A DNA stretch of 64,000 nucleotides, taken from positions 8,475,501 to 8,539,500 of the forward strand of contig NZ_CP109444.1 of the NCBI RefSeq assembly GCF_036227225.1. Reading direction: 5' to 3'. This stretch comes from Streptomyces sp. NBC_01478 (lineage in GTDB: Bacteria > Actinomycetota > Actinomycetes > Streptomycetales > Streptomycetaceae). Shown here one piece after another: positions 63,060 to 64,000 of the stretch (position 1 is its first letter; each line of letters begins with the position of its first letter). The translations under genes and the position numbers were made by a program. The notes beneath the pieces are model-generated. The model saw only the letters and a list, made by a program, of their open reading frames with translations, was not told where the DNA came from and did not search any database.

Positions 63060-63761
63060 ATGCCGTACGAACCACCCACTCATACCGTCGAGCGCTCACT
63101 CCGCGCCACGACCGGGGCCAAGGTCATTGCCGGCGTCGACGAGGTGGGGCGCGGTGCGTGGGCCGGCCCCGTCACCGTCTGCGCGGCGGTCACCGGACTG
63201 CGCCGACCCCCCGAAGGCCTCACCGACTCCAAACTCATCGCGGTCAGACGACGCACCGAACTCGCCGAGGAACTCCGCAAGTGGGTCTCGGCGTACGCCC
63301 TGGGACATGCCTCCCACGAAGAGATCGACGACCTGGGGATGACGGCCGCGCTGCGGCTCGCCGCGGTGCGGGCTCTTGAGGCCTTGCCCGTACGCCCCGA
63401 CGCGGTCATTCTCGACGGGAAGCACGATTACCTCGGGGACCCCTGGCGGGTTCGTACGGTGATCAAGGGCGACCAGTCGTGCGTGGCGGTCGCGGCCGCT
63501 TCGGTGATCGCCAAGGTTCAGCGCGACAAAATGATGGCCGAACTGGGCATCGACCATGCAGACTTCGCTTTCGCGGCCAACGCCGGGTATCCCTCACCCG
63601 TGCACAAGGCCGCACTGGAGGAGCGGGGCCCCACCCCGTACCACCGGTTGTCGTGGGCGTATCTTGATGCGCTGCCCCAGTGGCGGCACCTCAAGAAGGC
63701 CCGCAGTTGGGCGGAGGGAAACGTTCCGAAGATCGAGGGCCAACTCGGATTCGACTTCTGA
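63060..63761 (+). CDS. rnhB: Ribonuclease HII
   Basis: A 233-residue protein from ATG 63060. The metal-binding acids are in [14 protein letters not shown] (Asp, Glu) and in [11 protein letters not shown] (Asp); LTDSKLI and [15 protein letters not shown] complete the RNase HII signature. It removes ribonucleotides misincorporated in DNA and RNA primers. A C-terminal [22 protein letters not shown] tail is typical of streptomycetes. Confidence 0.95.
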   Translation: MPYEPPTHTVERSLRATTGAKVIAGVDEVGRGAWAGPVTVCAAVTGLRRPPEGLTDSKLIAVRRRTELAEELRKWVSAYALGHASHEEIDDLGMTAALRLAAVRALEALPVRPDAVILDGKHDYLGDPWRVRTVIKGDQSCVAVAAASVIAKVQRDKMMAELGIDHADFAFAANAGYPSPVHKAALEERGPTPYHRLSWAYLDALPQWRHLKKARSWAEGNVPKIEGQLGFDF

Positions 63762-63829
63762 CCGTTCCGCTCGCACTCATGTGCCACCCGCTGCCGCAAG
63801 CCGCACCAGTGTTTGATAAAAATCAGCTC

Positions 63830-64000
63830 ATGCCTCTCATTCCCGAGGAGCCTCAGATTCACGAGAGTGCCCAGGGTCCCCGCGCCACTCCGGCCAGTGG
63901 CCGCGTCGCGCCGACCCCCCGCCCTGTACCCGGTCCCCGCCCCGCGGCTCCGTCGCGTCCCGGTCGCCCCGGCCCCCTGCGGCCCACGGCTCCGGCGCAA
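63830..64000 (+). CDS. Proline/arginine-rich protein, 3' truncated by window edge
   Basis: From ATG 63830 the frame is open to the window end, 57 codons: MPLIPEEPQIHESAQGPR then a Pro/Arg/Gly-rich stretch. Probably the disordered N-terminus of a larger protein conserved after rnhB in Streptomyces. No domain is visible in this part. Confidence 0.6.
   Translation, partial: MPLIPEEPQIHESAQGPRATPASGRVAPTPRPVPGPRPAAPSRPGRPGPLRPTAPAQ

Noticed and set aside
1..64000. CRISPR arrays or tRNA genes
   Set aside because: No regularly spaced identical repeats and no tRNA cloverleaf/CCA-end features were noticed on either strand.

Overview
The window is a high-G+C chromosomal segment of a Streptomyces species. 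Evidence is strong third-position G/C bias on both strands, frequent GTG/TTG starts, and a gene order that I recognise from memory as the recA-to-rnhB neighbourhood of Streptomyces coelicolor: recA-recX, gluABCD/gluR-gluK, miaB, miaA, dapF, rshA, hflX, a dinG-like helicase, lexA, nrdR-nrdJ, rnhB. No tRNA, rRNA or CRISPR array was seen.

Layout. 0-6.4 kb: the end of an AraC regulator overlapping azlC-azlD amino-acid exporter genes, a toroid-like protein, DUF3046, an AI-2E family permease, a membrane protein, a dihydrofolate-reductase-fold protein and a small secreted peptide. 6.5-8.9 kb: recA-recX with an SOS-type promoter. 9.4-13.3 kb: an orphan sugar-binding lipoprotein, then a cysteine-catabolic pair (cysteine dioxygenase and rhodanese) behind a Cys-codon-rich leader peptide, and a flavoprotein monooxygenase. 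13.3-20.3 kb: the glutamate ABC transporter gluABCD, the divergent glutamate-sensing system gluR-gluK and an orphan TAXI-type binding protein. 20.5-29.6 kb: a MazG-like protein, miaB, miaA, dapF, rshA and small hypotheticals.

30.0-39.25 kb is a mobile island absent from the gene order I recall. It is a Tn3-family transposon bounded by near-identical 42-bp inverted repeats (29991-30032 and 39207-39248). It carries a TnpI-like tyrosine recombinase with an adjacent IRS-like resolution site, a TetR regulator divergent from an operon-like set (MFS efflux pump, siderophore-interacting-protein-like flavoprotein, PHBH/TetX-type FAD monooxygenase), and a transposase. Both mobility genes are frameshifted (tnpI once, tnpA three times), so the element looks immobilised while its resistance-like cargo is intact.

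39.4-49.1 kb: an M1 metallopeptidase, hflX, a trypsin-like lipoprotein and a decaying siderophore locus. In that locus the aminotransferase is a deleted remnant, while the NIS synthetase and GNAT acetyltransferase remain open but swollen by low-complexity insertions.

49.4-64.0 kb: a DinG helicase, lexA (with a consensus LexA box) divergent from nrdR-nrdJ (with candidate tandem NrdR boxes), DUF6215, TerD, YdbC-like, histidine phosphatase and ADP-ribosylglycohydrolase genes. These are followed by a second TetR/MFS divergent pair with two identical operators, rnhB and the start of a proline-rich protein.

The DNA-damage and nucleotide genes (recA, recX, lexA, dinG, nrdRJ, rnhB) and the translation/stress genes (miaAB, hflX, rshA) form the conserved backbone. 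The Tn3 island and the siderophore locus are the accessory, actively changing parts.
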